64,000 nt of DNA from Qipengyuania pelagi (lineage in GTDB: Bacteria; Pseudomonadota; Alphaproteobacteria; Sphingomonadales; Sphingomonadaceae), in the NCBI RefSeq assembly GCF_009827295.1, contig NZ_WTYD01000001.1:62001-126000 (forward strand), in the 5' to 3' direction. Positions 18,386-28,255 of this stretch are shown piece by piece. The notes below the pieces were generated by a model, which saw nothing but the letters and a program-made list of their open reading frames with translations, made no database searches and was not told where the DNA came from. Both the position numbers and the translations under genes were made by a program. How positions within the stretch are numbered: the stretch's first letter is position 1; each line of letters starts with the position of its first letter.

Positions 18386-19597
18386 ATGGGTTTTCGCAAA
18401 CCGGGCCTTGCCGCCCTGTTCCTCTCCGCCAGCCTCGCGCTCGCCGGATGCCAGACAGTGCCGAAGGCCGAGGCGCCGCGCACCGCGACTCCGCTGCCTC
18501 CGATCGTCCCCAAGGTCGAAAGCGCGGCCTTTTCCGGGCTTTCCGCCGGGCCGAATATCGGATCGCTCGGCATTCAGTCGGGCGATGCGGGCACCGCGCT
18601 TGCCAGTTTTTCCGAATCCTGCCCCAAGCTGGTTTCGCGCAACGACCTGAGCGGGCTGACCAATCGCGAGGACTGGCGCCCCGCCTGCGATGCGGCGCGC
18701 ACCTGGCCCGCCAGCGACGCGCTGCGGTTCTTCACCACCTATTTCGAAAGCGTGCGGATCGGCGACGGGAAAGCCTTCGCCACCGGCTATTTCGAGCCGG
18801 AGATCCTCGGGAGCCGTACGCGCCGCCCCGGCTATGACGTGCCGGTCTATCGTCTGCCGCCCGACCTCGTGCGTGACTGGCCCGCAGATATGGCGATGAG
18901 CGAACGCACCGGACGCGCGCCTTTGGGGCGCAAGGATGCGAGCGGCAACCACGTCCCCTATTACGAACGCGCCGAGATCGAGCGGGGCGCGTTGGCGGGC
19001 CGCAATCTCGAAATCGCCTGGGCCGCCGACCCGATCGAGTTCTTCTTCCTGCAGATCCAGGGTTCCGGCCTCCTTCGCCTGCCCGACGGATCGCTGATGC
19101 GGATCGGCTATGCAGGCCAGAATGGGCGCGAATATGTCGGCATCGGATCGGTCATGCGCGAGCGCGGGCTGCTGGGGGATGGGCCGGGCCAATATGCCGG
19201 ATCGATGCAGGGCATCGTCCAGTATCTGCGCGATTACCCGGAAGCGGGCGCGGATCTGATGCGGCTCAACAAGAGCTGGATCTTCTTCCGCGAATTGACG
19301 ACCGACGGGCCGCTGGGCGCGCTCGAGGTTCCGGTCAGGCGCGGATCCTCGGTCGCGGCGGACCCCGCCTATGTCCCGCTGGGCGCGCCCGTCTGGCTCG
19401 ATCTCGACCGCGACGTGGCGGACGGGTTGTGGATCGCGCAGGACACGGGCGGCGCAATCAAGGGTGCCAATCGCTTCGACACCTTCTGGGGCAATGGCCC
19501 GCAGGCGCGCGAGATCGCGGGCGGGATGAGCGGGCGCGGACAGGCGCTGGTACTGCTGCCCAAGGGAACGCTCGCGCGCCGCCAGCAGGCGCGATGA
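18386..19597 (+). CDS. mltA: Membrane-bound lytic murein transglycosylase A
   Basis: 403 residues. It cleaves peptidoglycan glycan strands with formation of 1,6-anhydro ends. The signal peptide ends in the lipobox LALAGC, so it is an outer-membrane lipoprotein. The MltA domain shows FFTTYFESV, GYFEPEILGSR, FFFLQIQGSG and RIGYAGQNGREYVGIG. The 3D domain carries the catalytic Asp in DTGGAIKGANRFDTFWG. A GGGGAGGG precedes the ATG. Its stop overlaps the Smr gene start by 4 bp. Confidence 0.95.
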   Translation: MGFRKPGLAALFLSASLALAGCQTVPKAEAPRTATPLPPIVPKVESAAFSGLSAGPNIGSLGIQSGDAGTALASFSESCPKLVSRNDLSGLTNREDWRPACDAARTWPASDALRFFTTYFESVRIGDGKAFATGYFEPEILGSRTRRPGYDVPVYRLPPDLVRDWPADMAMSERTGRAPLGRKDASGNHVPYYERAEIERGALAGRNLEIAWAADPIEFFFLQIQGSGLLRLPDGSLMRIGYAGQNGREYVGIGSVMRERGLLGDGPGQYAGSMQGIVQYLRDYPEAGADLMRLNKSWIFFRELTTDGPLGALEVPVRRGSSVAADPAYVPLGAPVWLDLDRDVADGLWIAQDTGGAIKGANRFDTFWGNGPQAREIAGGMSGRGQALVLLPKGTLARRQQAR

Positions 19598-20169
19598 GCC
19601 ATCCGCGCGGCCTCAGTGCGGAGGAGGCAGCTGCGTGGGAGAAGGTCGCCGCGACGGTCAAGCCGCTCGATCCGCAGCCCATAGCGGCGCCGACGAAGCG
19701 ACTCCACGCTGTCTCGTCTCAACCCGAAACCAACGCCGCGCCGCCCAAAGCCACCGCCGCGCCGAAGCGGAAATTACAGCAACGCGCCGATCCTGTAGCG
19801 AACACCCCTCCGACGCAGACCCGCCAGACGGGGCTGGATTCGCATTGGGAGCGACGCCTCAAGGGCGGCACGCTGGCGCCCGATTTCACGCTCGACCTGC
19901 ACGGCCACGGCCTCGATGCGGCCTATTCGCGTTTGATGAGCGGGGTTGCCCAGGCGCGGGCGATGGAGGCGCGCACGATCCTGCTGGTGACGGGCAGGCC
20001 GCGCCCGGTGGCTGCCGCCGATCGCGGATCGAGCAGGGGGGCGATCCGTGCCAAGGTGCTGGATTGGCTGGCGGCATCGAGCCACCATTCCGCGATCGCC
20101 GCCGTCCGCTCCGCCCATCGCAGGCATGGCGGCGAAGGCGCGCTTTATATCATATTGAAAAGGCGATAG
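19594..20169 (+). CDS. Smr domain-containing protein
   Basis: 191 residues. A disordered N-terminal half (Pro/Ala/Lys-rich, about 30-95) leads to a C-terminal Smr (MutS2-related) domain with LDLHGHGLDAAY, ILLVTGRPR and HRRHGGEGALYIILKRR. Smr domains bind or nick nucleic acids, and recent work ties them to cleavage at stalled ribosomes; which applies here is open. The ATG overlaps the mltA stop (ATGA). The secB, Tim44, mltA, Smr order recurs in alphaproteobacteria. Confidence 0.9.
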   Translation: MSHPRGLSAEEAAAWEKVAATVKPLDPQPIAAPTKRLHAVSSQPETNAAPPKATAAPKRKLQQRADPVANTPPTQTRQTGLDSHWERRLKGGTLAPDFTLDLHGHGLDAAYSRLMSGVAQARAMEARTILLVTGRPRPVAAADRGSSRGAIRAKVLDWLAASSHHSAIAAVRSAHRRHGGEGALYIILKRR

Positions 20170-20295
20170 AATTTTTCAGTAGTCGCGTAAATTGCGAAAT
20201 ACACAACCTAAAATTAAGCTATTCATCCTACGAAGCTGGCCAGGAGAGATTGCGTTGTCCCACGTGGACGGCCTCCATCCAGGGATTGTTTCGAG

Positions 20296-22053
20296 ATGTT
20301 CACCAATTTGCAGATACCCAAAAAGATCGCACTGTCATTCGCGTGCATCCTGGTCACCACCTTGGTGATGACCGTCGTCATCCTCATGGCGAACCGTAAT
20401 ATCGCCAGTTCCGCCGATAATGTCGATCGGGACAATGCGGTCGTGCAGCAGGCTACCGAGATGGAGATGCAGCTGTTGCGGATGAACAGCCAGATGCGCG
20501 GTTTCTCGATAACTGCCGACGAGAAATATCTCGAACAATATTACGACGGGCAGGAGCGTTCGATCGCTGCGGCCGCGGAGCTCGAGAAAATCCTTCCCAC
20601 CGCCACGGAGCGCGATCTTGCCAGCCAATCGGCGGCGCTTGCCCAGGACTGGCGCGAGAACAAGGCCGATGTTCTGATCGAGCGTGTTCGCCAGGGCGAT
20701 GCGGCGGGCGTGCAGGCCTATATCCGCAATGCCGGTGACAAGATCCGCCTGATGGAGGTCCTTGCCCCGCTGCGTGAGCTCAAGGCCTCCGCGCAGGAAC
20801 GGCTGGTGGCCAGCCAGGCCGCCCATGCCTTTGCCCTCAAGGTCGGCTTGTGGTCGCTGATCGTGGGTGGCGCCATCATGCTGGCGATCGCTATCGCCTT
20901 TTCGCGCCTGCTCAGCCGCCAGCTTGCTCGTCCGATCGTCGATCTGACCTCCGTGATGGAATCGCTCGCGCAGGGCCAGAACAATGTCCAGGTGCCGCAT
21001 GAGGGACGTGGCGACGAGCTTGGCACCCTCGCCCACGGCCTGGTCGTCTTCCGTGAAGCGGCGCTCGCCAAGGCGCGTGCCGATGCCGAGCAGGAGGAGG
21101 TCGTTCGGAAGCTCGCCACCGCGCTCGAAAAGGTCAGTGACGGCGATCTGTCGACGGAATTGTCGAACTTCCCGACGGGTTATGCCAAATTGCAGTCCGA
21201 TTTCAACGAGGCGCTGCTGGGCCTGTCCAACGCACTGGGGAGAGTGGCGACCAACGCGCGGGAGATCGACAGCACCGCCAACGAGATCACCACCGGTTCG
21301 AACGATCTTTCGCTCAGGGCCGAACGCCAGGCCGCCAATCTCGAAGAGACCGCAGCAGCCATCGAAGAGATGAGCGCGAGCTTCGGCGAGACCGCGGCGA
21401 ACGCGGGCAATGCCGCCGCCCTCGTGGAGACCGCCATGGAGCGGGCGACCGATGGCCAGGACGTGGCGCAGCGCACCAACACTGCGATGGCCCAGATCGA
21501 CCGTTCCTCGAAGGAGATCCTCGATATCATCTCCGTCATCGACGGGATTGCCTTCCAGACCAACCTGCTGGCGCTCAATGCCGGTGTCGAGGCCGCGCGT
21601 GCCGGGGATGCCGGCAAGGGCTTCGCGGTCGTCGCCCACGAAGTGCGAACGCTCGCCCAGCGGTCGGCGGAAGCGGCCACGGACGTCAAGCGCCGCATTC
21701 TCGCCAGCGCCGCGCAGGTCGAGGAAGGAGTGAGCCTCGTGAGTGAAAGCGAGGAATCGCTTCAGGCGATCGCGGACAGCGTCCACGCCATTACCGGGCT
21801 GATTTCCACCATCGCCAAATCGACGCGCGAACAGGCGGACACGATGGGCCAGATCAATATCGCGATTTCCGATATCGATAGCATCACGCAGGAAAACGCA
21901 GCCTTCTCGGAAGAGAGCAATGCTGCGATCCAGGAGCTCGCCAATCGGACGCGCGAAATGCAGGCCGATGTCGAAAGGTTCCGCCTGCGCGACGATACGA
22001 CCACGGACCAGTGGCAAGCCCCTCACCAGAACGTGACACGGTTCGCCGCGTAA
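20296..22053 (+). CDS. Methyl-accepting chemotaxis protein with CHASE3-like sensor
   Basis: 585 residues. Membrane helix 1 (about 10-32) precedes a periplasmic four-helix sensor of CHASE3 type (LLRMNSQMRGFSITADEKYLEQYY). Helix 2 is at about 190-212, then HAMP (RPIVDLTSVMESLAQG through ELGTLAHGLVVFRE), a second HAMP-like segment, and the signalling tip with IDGIAFQTNLLALNAGVEAARAG. It ends VTRFAA, without a CheR-binding pentapeptide. No che genes are nearby, so it is an orphan receptor. The ligand is unknown. Confidence 0.93.
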   Translation: MFTNLQIPKKIALSFACILVTTLVMTVVILMANRNIASSADNVDRDNAVVQQATEMEMQLLRMNSQMRGFSITADEKYLEQYYDGQERSIAAAAELEKILPTATERDLASQSAALAQDWRENKADVLIERVRQGDAAGVQAYIRNAGDKIRLMEVLAPLRELKASAQERLVASQAAHAFALKVGLWSLIVGGAIMLAIAIAFSRLLSRQLARPIVDLTSVMESLAQGQNNVQVPHEGRGDELGTLAHGLVVFREAALAKARADAEQEEVVRKLATALEKVSDGDLSTELSNFPTGYAKLQSDFNEALLGLSNALGRVATNAREIDSTANEITTGSNDLSLRAERQAANLEETAAAIEEMSASFGETAANAGNAAALVETAMERATDGQDVAQRTNTAMAQIDRSSKEILDIISVIDGIAFQTNLLALNAGVEAARAGDAGKGFAVVAHEVRTLAQRSAEAATDVKRRILASAAQVEEGVSLVSESEESLQAIADSVHAITGLISTIAKSTREQADTMGQINIAISDIDSITQENAAFSEESNAAIQELANRTREMQADVERFRLRDDTTTDQWQAPHQNVTRFAA

Positions 22054-22075
22054 ACCCGACTGCGCAATGACTGAC

Positions 22076-22103
22076 GGGAGGGGGCGGAACGCCGTCCCCT
22101 CCC
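22076..22103. terminator. GC-rich hairpin between convergent MCP and catalase genes
   Basis: gggagggg / cccctccc with an inner cgg/ccg pair. There is no T run on either side, so termination is plausible but not certain. Confidence 0.5.
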
Positions 22104-22113
22104 GCTACCGTAT

Positions 22114-23694
22114 TTACTCGGCGGCTTCGCGCTGCGGTTCGGCGCTTTCACGCTCTCCGCCCGAAATCGACTTGGCGCTGGCCATACCGGGCGCACTCGA
22201 TTTCCCACCGATCATCTCGCGGACCTTCGTCTCGATTCGCTCACCGATCGCCTGATCCACATTGCGCCAGTATTCGAAGGCGCGGACCAGCACCTTTTCG
22301 CTGACGCCGTCGGCCAGATGGCCCGAGACGTTGCCGACGAAACGATCGCGCTGCGCATCGTCCATCACCTCGGTGACGAGGGCGCGCGCCTGGCTCCAGT
22401 CGTCGTCATCCTCGCGCAGGGTATAGGCCTGGCGCACCATGTCGCCATCGGCATACCACGTCGCCTCCCCGCCGACCTGCGGCTGGGCAGCCGGGCCGCC
22501 ATAGCTGTTCGGCGCATAGACCGGATCGACCGCATTGACCGTCCGCATAGCACCCGCGCGGGAATAGGAATTGACCTGCTCGGCGTTTTTCGGCGCGTTG
22601 ACCGGGATCTGCTTGTAATTGACGCCCAGCCGGTGGCGGTGCGCATCGGCATAGGAGAACCCGCGCGCCAGAAGCATCTTGTCGGGGCTGAGGCCGATAC
22701 CGGGGACCATGTTGTTGGGTTCGAAGGCGAGCTGTTCGATCTGCGTGTCCCAATCGACCGGATTTTCGTTCAGTACCAGCTTGCCGACCTCGATCAGCGG
22801 ATAATCGAAATGCGGCCAGGTCTTTGTCAGGTCGAAGGGATTGATGCGATAGGTTTTCGCATCCTCATACGGCATGATCTGCCATTTGAGCGTCCAGCTC
22901 GGGAAATTACCCTCGTGGATCGCATCGAACAGGTCGCGACGATGATAGTCGCTGTCTTCGCCCGCTGTCTTGACCGCTTCGTCCTGCGTCAGGTGAGCGT
23001 TGCCGCTCTCGTCGCCGACGTCGGTGTGGAAGTGGAACTTGACCCAGAACTTCTCGCCCTCTTCGTTGATGAGCATGTAGGTGTGGCTCGAATAGCCGTT
23101 CATCTCGCGCCAGTTCTTGGGCACGCCGCGATCGCCCATCAGATAGGTGACCTGATGCGCGCTCTCCGGTGAAAGCGTCCAGAAATCCCACATCATGTCG
23201 TGATCGCGCAGGCCGTTATCGGCGCGGCGCTTCTGGCTGCGGATGAAGTGCTGGAATTTCAGCGGATCGCGGATGAAGAAGATCGGCGTGTTGTTGCCGA
23301 CCATGTCGAAATTGCCGTCCTCAGTGTAGAATTTGACCGAGAAGCCGCGCGGATCGCGCCAGGTGTCGGGGCTGCCGCGTTCGCCCGCCACCGTGCTGAA
23401 GCGCATGGCGGTGTCGGTCTTCACGCCCTTCTGGAACACCTTGGCCTTGGTGTATTTCGACACATCGGCGGTCGTCTCGAAATAGCCGAAGGCGCCCGAC
23501 CCCTTGGCGTGGGGCTGGCGCTCGGGAATGCGCTCGCGATTGAAGTTCGCCATCTGCTCGATCAGGTAGTGATCGTTGAGCACGATCGGCCCGTCGCGGC
23601 CAAGGGTCAGCGAATGCTCGTCGCTCTGGACGGGAATACCCGCATCCGTCGTTGTGGGTGGGGTGGTGGCGGAGGGAGCGGTACGGTCGGCCAT
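22114..23694 (-). CDS. Monofunctional haem catalase
   Basis: 526 residues. It dismutates hydrogen peroxide. The catalytic His lies in [16 protein letters not shown], the catalytic Asn in [15 protein letters not shown], and the proximal haem Tyr in [14 protein letters not shown]. Length and the [25 protein letters not shown] start fit the small-subunit clades. A C-terminal tail of about 40 Ser/Glu-rich residues is extra. The start follows GGAGGG-type bases poorly, but MADRTAPS gives the family length. It lies downstream of katG in the same orientation with a hairpin between, so it likely has its own promoter. Confidence 0.95.
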   Translation of the reverse strand: MADRTAPSATTPPTTTDAGIPVQSDEHSLTLGRDGPIVLNDHYLIEQMANFNRERIPERQPHAKGSGAFGYFETTADVSKYTKAKVFQKGVKTDTAMRFSTVAGERGSPDTWRDPRGFSVKFYTEDGNFDMVGNNTPIFFIRDPLKFQHFIRSQKRRADNGLRDHDMMWDFWTLSPESAHQVTYLMGDRGVPKNWREMNGYSSHTYMLINEEGEKFWVKFHFHTDVGDESGNAHLTQDEAVKTAGEDSDYHRRDLFDAIHEGNFPSWTLKWQIMPYEDAKTYRINPFDLTKTWPHFDYPLIEVGKLVLNENPVDWDTQIEQLAFEPNNMVPGIGLSPDKMLLARGFSYADAHRHRLGVNYKQIPVNAPKNAEQVNSYSRAGAMRTVNAVDPVYAPNSYGGPAAQPQVGGEATWYADGDMVRQAYTLREDDDDWSQARALVTEVMDDAQRDRFVGNVSGHLADGVSEKVLVRAFEYWRNVDQAIGERIETKVREMIGGKSSAPGMASAKSISGGERESAEPQREAAE

Positions 23695-23804
23695 GGCGAC
23701 GCCTTTCGGTTTTTCGGAGGATACGTGGGTTGAACGCCCCGTTTGGCGACCTCGTTCCATCCGTTCGCCGCAATAAACCGATCCGTCTGATCGTCCCACA
23801 CGAA

Positions 23805-23836
23805 GAAGCCCCCGGTGTTTGCGCACCGGAGGCTTC
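23805..23836 (-). terminator. Rho-independent terminator of katG
   Basis: gaagcc-c-ccggtg / caccgg-a-ggcttc around a 6-base loop. Read leftward it is followed by TTCTTC, 24 bp after the katG stop. Confidence 0.75.
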
Positions 23837-23859
23837 CCGCGTCCCGAAGGGGTTTCCCC

Positions 23860-26091
23860 TTACGAGTGGTATTGCTCATAGGTGAGGTCGAAGCGGTCCG
23901 CGTCCATCACCTTGGTCCAGGCCTTCACGAAGTCCCTGGCGAACTTCTCTTCGTTCCCGTTCTCGGCATAGACTTCCGCGACCGAGCGCAGCTGCGAGTT
24001 CGAACCGAAGACGAGATCGGTGCGCGTGGCGCGCCATTTCTCGTGGCCCTCGAGGCGGCATTTGCCGACAAATTCCTCGTCACCGCTCTCGTCAACCACT
24101 TCCCAGACCGTGCCCATATGGAGCAGGTTGACGAAGAAATCGTTCGACAGCGTGCCGGGCTTGTCGGTGAGGACGCCGATGCTGTTGCCATGCTCGGTAT
24201 GGGTGGCAACGGCCCCGAGGGCGCGCATCCCGCCGACCAGCACGGTCATTTCGGGGATCGACAGGCCGAGCAGGTTGGCCCGGTCGATCAGCATGTCCTC
24301 GGTCTTCACCGAAGCCTTGGTCTTGAGGTAGTTGCGGAACCCGTCGGCGAAGGGCTCCAGCGGCTCCCAGCTTTCGGCGTCGAACTGGTCCTCGGTCGCA
24401 TCGCCGCGTCCGGTGGTGACCGGAACGGAGACGTCGAAGCCGCCATCCTTCGCCGCCTTCTCGATAGCCGCCGCGCCGCCGAGCACGATGGCGTCCGCCA
24501 TCGAAATGCCTCCCGAAACCTTGGCGCGCAGCTCGTCGAGCTTATTAAGGACCTTGGTCAGTTCTTCCGGGTCGTTGGCTTTCCAATTGCGCAGCGCATC
24601 GAAGCGGATATGCGCGCCATTGGCGCCGCCGCGATGGTCGGACTTGCGATAGGTGCTGGCCGACGCCCACGCCGCCTTGACCAGTTCGGCCACCGTCAGC
24701 CCGCTGTCGAGGACGGCCTGCTTGAAGTCCGATACGGCACTGTCCGAAGGCTTGCTTCCAGCAGGGATAGGGTCCTGCCAGATCAGGTCTTCGGCGGGCA
24801 CATCCGGGCCGAGATAACGGATCTTGGGCCCCATGTCGCGGTGGGTCAGCTTGAACCAGGCGCGCGCGAAGGCATCGTCCAGCGCGGCCTGATCGTCACG
24901 GAAACGCTCGGAAATCTTGCGATAGGCCGGGTCACGCTTCAGCGCCATGTCGGCGGTGGTCATGATGGTGGGCACCTTCTTGGAAGGGTCCCGCGCATCG
25001 GGCGCCATGTCGGCCTCTTCAGGGTTGATCGGCGTCCACTGATTGGCACCGGCAGGCGACTGGGTCAGCTCGTATTCGTATTTGAACAGCAGCCGGAAAT
25101 AGTCGTTACCCCACTCGGTGGGATTGGGCGTCCACGCGCCTTCGATGCCCGACGTGGTGATGTGGCCCTTCCCGATCTCTTCGGGGTCGGTCATCCAGCC
25201 GAAGCCCATCGCGACCATGCCTTCGGCCTCGGGCGCCTTGCCGAACGTGTCGGACGGCTTGGCGCCATGACACTTGCCGAAGGCGTGGCCGCCCGCGGTC
25301 AACGCGACGGTTTCCTCGTCGTTCATGGCCATGCGCGCGAAGGTTTCCTTCATGTCGCGCGCCATGCCTTCGGGATCGTGCGGATTGCCGCCCGGACCTT
25401 CGGGATTGACGTAGATCAGGCCCATCTGGATCGCGGCGAGCGGGTTTTCGAGAGCCTTGCCCTCATCGGGAATGATGCGCGTTTCCGCGCCGGTATCGAC
25501 CCACTCTTCCTCAGTGCCCCAATAAACGTCCTGTTCCGGCTCGTAGACGTCCTTGCGGCCGCCGCCAAAGCCGAACACCGGGCCGCCCATCGATTCGATG
25601 GCGACATTGCCGGTGAGCACGAACAGATCGGCCCAGCTGATATGCTTGCCGTATTTCTGCTTGATCGGCCACAACAGGCGGCGCGCCTTGTCGAGATTGC
25701 CGTTATCCGGCCAGGAGTTGAGCGGAGCGAACCGCTGCTGGCCCGAAGAGGCTCCGCCGCGCCCGTCGCCGGTGCGATAGGTGCCCGCCGCGTGCCAGGC
25801 CATGCGGATGAAGAACGGGCCGTAATGCCCGTAATCCGCCGGCCACCAATCCTGGCTGTCGGTCATCAACGCCTTGATGTCGGCCTTGAGGCCTGCGTAA
25901 TCGACCGCGTTGAACGCTTCGCAATAATCGAAATCCTCGCCCATCGGATCGGGCGAGGTGCCGCCCTGGGTCAGGATGTGCAGATCGAGGCTGTCGGGCC
26001 ACCAATCGCGATTGGTCCGGCCGAGCAGGCCGCGAAAGCCTCCATCGCCGTGGAAGGGGCAGCCGCTGATATCTCCGGTCTTGGCGTCCAT
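23860..26091 (-). CDS. katG: Catalase-peroxidase KatG
   Basis: 743 residues, the standard two-domain length. It is a bifunctional haem enzyme with catalase and broad peroxidase activity. The distal active site is [11 protein letters not shown] (Arg, Trp, His); the Tyr of the Met-Tyr-Trp adduct is in [11 protein letters not shown]; the proximal His is in [14 protein letters not shown]. The degenerate C-terminal domain starts near residue 440. The upstream 250 bp holds an inverted repeat and LysR-type-looking palindromes, which fits peroxide control, but no oxyR gene is in the window. Confidence 0.97.
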   Translation of the reverse strand: MDAKTGDISGCPFHGDGGFRGLLGRTNRDWWPDSLDLHILTQGGTSPDPMGEDFDYCEAFNAVDYAGLKADIKALMTDSQDWWPADYGHYGPFFIRMAWHAAGTYRTGDGRGGASSGQQRFAPLNSWPDNGNLDKARRLLWPIKQKYGKHISWADLFVLTGNVAIESMGGPVFGFGGGRKDVYEPEQDVYWGTEEEWVDTGAETRIIPDEGKALENPLAAIQMGLIYVNPEGPGGNPHDPEGMARDMKETFARMAMNDEETVALTAGGHAFGKCHGAKPSDTFGKAPEAEGMVAMGFGWMTDPEEIGKGHITTSGIEGAWTPNPTEWGNDYFRLLFKYEYELTQSPAGANQWTPINPEEADMAPDARDPSKKVPTIMTTADMALKRDPAYRKISERFRDDQAALDDAFARAWFKLTHRDMGPKIRYLGPDVPAEDLIWQDPIPAGSKPSDSAVSDFKQAVLDSGLTVAELVKAAWASASTYRKSDHRGGANGAHIRFDALRNWKANDPEELTKVLNKLDELRAKVSGGISMADAIVLGGAAAIEKAAKDGGFDVSVPVTTGRGDATEDQFDAESWEPLEPFADGFRNYLKTKASVKTEDMLIDRANLLGLSIPEMTVLVGGMRALGAVATHTEHGNSIGVLTDKPGTLSNDFFVNLLHMGTVWEVVDESGDEEFVGKCRLEGHEKWRATRTDLVFGSNSQLRSVAEVYAENGNEEKFARDFVKAWTKVMDADRFDLTYEQYHS

Positions 26092-26107
26092 CGTGGGGTA
26101 TCCTCTC

Positions 26108-26152
26108 TCAGATGCAAAATCGAGCTCGCAACGCGTGGGCGCGAGCATCTGA
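26108..26152 (-). promoter_or_regulatory. Structured leader candidate upstream of katG
   Basis: Nested inverted repeat: TCAGAT (26108-26113) with ATCTGA (26147-26152), and inside it GCTCGC (26124-26129) with GCGAGC (26141-26146). It sits 17 bp before the katG ATG, so it would form a hairpin in the 5' leader or act as an operator. A further CAAT-N6-ATTG palindrome (26184-26197) lies upstream. Confidence 0.35.
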
Positions 26153-26269
26153 TAAAAGAATGCACCGAACCCCGTGATGGGTCCAATCGATTAATTGCGT
26201 CGGATTGATTGGCTGTGCCGATCGTGGGGTGAGGCGAGCGGTGCCGCGAAAGCCTCCGGCGCATCGCTA

Positions 26270-26365
26270 TGGATTGCCGCGCGGCTTCGCCGCTCGCAAT
26301 GACGAGACGGGGTGTTTCCCTCCTATTTCGTCATTGCGAGGCGACGCAGTCGCCGCGGCAATCCA
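26270..26365. repeat. Palindromic intergenic repeat, copy 1 (between katG and ahpF)
   Basis: Two arms in inverted orientation: tggattgccgcg…ctcgcaatgacg (26270-26304) and cgtcattgcgag…cgcggcaatcca (26329-26365). Each arm has its own small GC stem. The same CGTCATTGCGAGG/GCAATCCA core is found at 28001-28103. It resembles dispersed REP/MITE-like elements of alphaproteobacterial genomes. Confidence 0.8.
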
Positions 26366-26387
26366 GAAGCCGCACGCGCGAGGCCGA

Positions 26388-27977
26388 TCACGCCGCCTGC
26401 GCGATGTCTTCGACAGGCTCGGTGCGGATCAGATAGTCGAAGGCGGAAAGGCCCGCTTTCGAGCCATCGCCCATGGCGACGACGATCTGCTTGTAGGGAA
26501 CGGTCGTGACGTCGCCTGCCGCGAACACGCCGGGGATATTGGTGCGGCCTTCCTCGTCCACCGCGATCTCGCCGAATTTCGTAAGGTCGAGCCCGCTATC
26601 CGTCAGCCATTCGGTGTTGGGGACGAGACCGATTTGGATGAAGACGCCTTCCAGCTCCACGCGGCGCTCCTCGCCGCTGGCGCGGTCCTTGACCACCAGA
26701 CCATCGACCTTGCCGTTCGCGCCGGTGATTTCGGTCGTCTGGCCGTTCGTCACGATCTCGACATTGGACAGGCTGCGGAGCTTCTTCTGCAACACCTCGT
26801 CGGCGCGCAGTTTCGAATCGTATTCGATCAGCGTCACGTGGCCGACGATCTTGGCGAGGTCGATCGCCGCTTCCACACCCGAATTGCCGCCGCCGATCAC
26901 CGCGATGCGCTTGCCCTTGAACAGCGGGCCGTCACAATGGGGGCAATAGGCAACGCCCTTGTTGCGATATTCCGCTTCGCCCGGAACCCCCAGATTGCGC
27001 CAGCGCGCTCCGGTCGAAAGGACGAGGCTGCGCGTCTTGAGCTTGGCGCCATTGCCGAATTCGACCGTGTGGAGGCCGCCCTCTTCTTTCGCGGGCACCA
27101 GCTTCACCGCCTTGGCGAGGTTCATCACGTCGATATCGTATTCGCCGACATGGCGCTCCAGCTCGCCAGCGAGTTTCGGCCCTTCGGTATAGGGCGTGCC
27201 GGGCAGGTTCTCGATCCCGAGCGTATCGTGCAGCTGCCCGCCGAAGCGTTCCGCCGCGACGCCGGTGCGGAACCCCTTGCGGGCGGTGTAAATCGAGGTC
27301 GCGGCACCGGCAGGCCCGCCGCCGACCACCAGAACCTCGAACGGCTCCTTGGCGGACATCTTGTCTGCCGCCTTCTTCTCGCTGCCCGTGTCGAGCTTGG
27401 CGAGGATCTCGGCCAGTTCCATCTTGCCGTTATAGAACGGTTCGCCATTCAGGAAGGTCGCGGGCACCGCCATGATCTCACGCCGCTCGACCTCGTCCTT
27501 GAACGTGCTGCCCTCGATCAGCGTCGCGGTGATGCGCGAATTTTCGAGCGCCATCAGCGTCAGCGCCTGTACCACATCCGGGCAGTTGTGGCACGAAAGC
27601 GAGAAATACATTTCGAAATGGAAATCGCCTTCGAGGCCGCGGACCTGTTCCAGCAGGTCGGCATCGACCTTGGGCGGATGGCCGCCCGCCCAGAGCAGGG
27701 CCAGCACCAGCGAGGTGAATTCGTGGCCCATCGGCAGGCCAGCAAAGCGGACCCATTTCTCCGCATCGCTGGCGCGGCGCACGATGAAGCTCGGCTTGCG
27801 ATCGTCGGTCCCGTCGAAATGCGCGCTCACCATGTCATGGAGCGCGGCGATTTCCTTGAGCAGTTCGCGTGTCTGGTCCGATTTCGCGCTGTCGTCGAGT
27901 GAAGCGACGAGTTCGATCGGCTCGCGCAGATTGGCGAGATAGGTCGAAAGCTGCTGCGTCATCGTGGCGTCGAGCAT
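26388..27977 (-). CDS. ahpF: Alkyl hydroperoxide reductase subunit F
   Basis: 529 residues. It passes electrons from NAD(P)H through FAD to AhpC. The N-terminal double-thioredoxin-like domain has the redox pair [10 protein letters not shown]. The FAD motif is [21 protein letters not shown], the thioredoxin-reductase-type redox centre is [11 protein letters not shown], the NADPH motif is [18 protein letters not shown], and the FAD closure is [16 protein letters not shown]. An AAGG precedes the ATG. ahpC lies upstream on the same strand, but a strong terminator and a palindromic repeat separate them, so ahpF probably has its own promoter. Confidence 0.96.
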   Translation of the reverse strand: MLDATMTQQLSTYLANLREPIELVASLDDSAKSDQTRELLKEIAALHDMVSAHFDGTDDRKPSFIVRRASDAEKWVRFAGLPMGHEFTSLVLALLWAGGHPPKVDADLLEQVRGLEGDFHFEMYFSLSCHNCPDVVQALTLMALENSRITATLIEGSTFKDEVERREIMAVPATFLNGEPFYNGKMELAEILAKLDTGSEKKAADKMSAKEPFEVLVVGGGPAGAATSIYTARKGFRTGVAAERFGGQLHDTLGIENLPGTPYTEGPKLAGELERHVGEYDIDVMNLAKAVKLVPAKEEGGLHTVEFGNGAKLKTRSLVLSTGARWRNLGVPGEAEYRNKGVAYCPHCDGPLFKGKRIAVIGGGNSGVEAAIDLAKIVGHVTLIEYDSKLRADEVLQKKLRSLSNVEIVTNGQTTEITGANGKVDGLVVKDRASGEERRVELEGVFIQIGLVPNTEWLTDSGLDLTKFGEIAVDEEGRTNIPGVFAAGDVTTVPYKQIVVAMGDGSKAGLSAFDYLIRTEPVEDIAQAA

Positions 27978-28000
27978 GGCGGGATACCTTCCTGGATGGG

Positions 28001-28103
28001 CGTCATTGCGAGGAGCCCCTTCGGGGGCGACGAAGCAATCCACGGCCGGGTTGGCCTTTACGGCCCTGGATTGCTTCGTCGCCTTCGGCTCCTCGCAATG
28101 ACG
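28001..28103. repeat. Palindromic intergenic repeat, copy 2 (between ahpF and ahpC)
   Basis: Near-perfect 103-bp inverted repeat: cgtcattgcgaggagcc… and its reverse complement …ggctcctcgcaatgacg, with inner cgaagcaatcca / tggattgcttcg arms. The centre is a short ggccgggttggcctttacggcc segment. It shares its core with the copy at 26270-26365. It begins 23 bp upstream of the ahpF start. Confidence 0.85.
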
Positions 28104-28140
28104 AGGACGGAGGGGGCGAAGGAAGAAGAGTTGAGGATGG

Positions 28141-28182
28141 AAAAAGGCCCGGGGCGAAGGGGGGAGGGAGCCCCGGGCCTTC
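28141..28182 (-). terminator. Rho-independent terminator of ahpC
   Basis: aaggcccggggc / gccccgggcctt, a 12-bp perfect stem; read leftward it is followed by TTTTTCC. It lies about 75 bp after the ahpC stop. Confidence 0.9.
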
Positions 28183-28255
28183 CAGCGACCCGAGCAGGGC
28201 TCGGGCTCTGTCCGCGCTCCGCCGGAGGAAGGGCGGGCGCGGTTATAACGTCAAC

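Noticed and set aside
23607..23879. Small leftward gene between katG and the catalase gene
   Set aside because: It overlaps the catalase start in another frame and the katG terminator, and has low-complexity Pro/Arg sequence.
23815..26208. A 797-codon open frame antisense to katG
   Set aside because: Mirror of katG codon bias; no signal, motif or ribosome-binding site.
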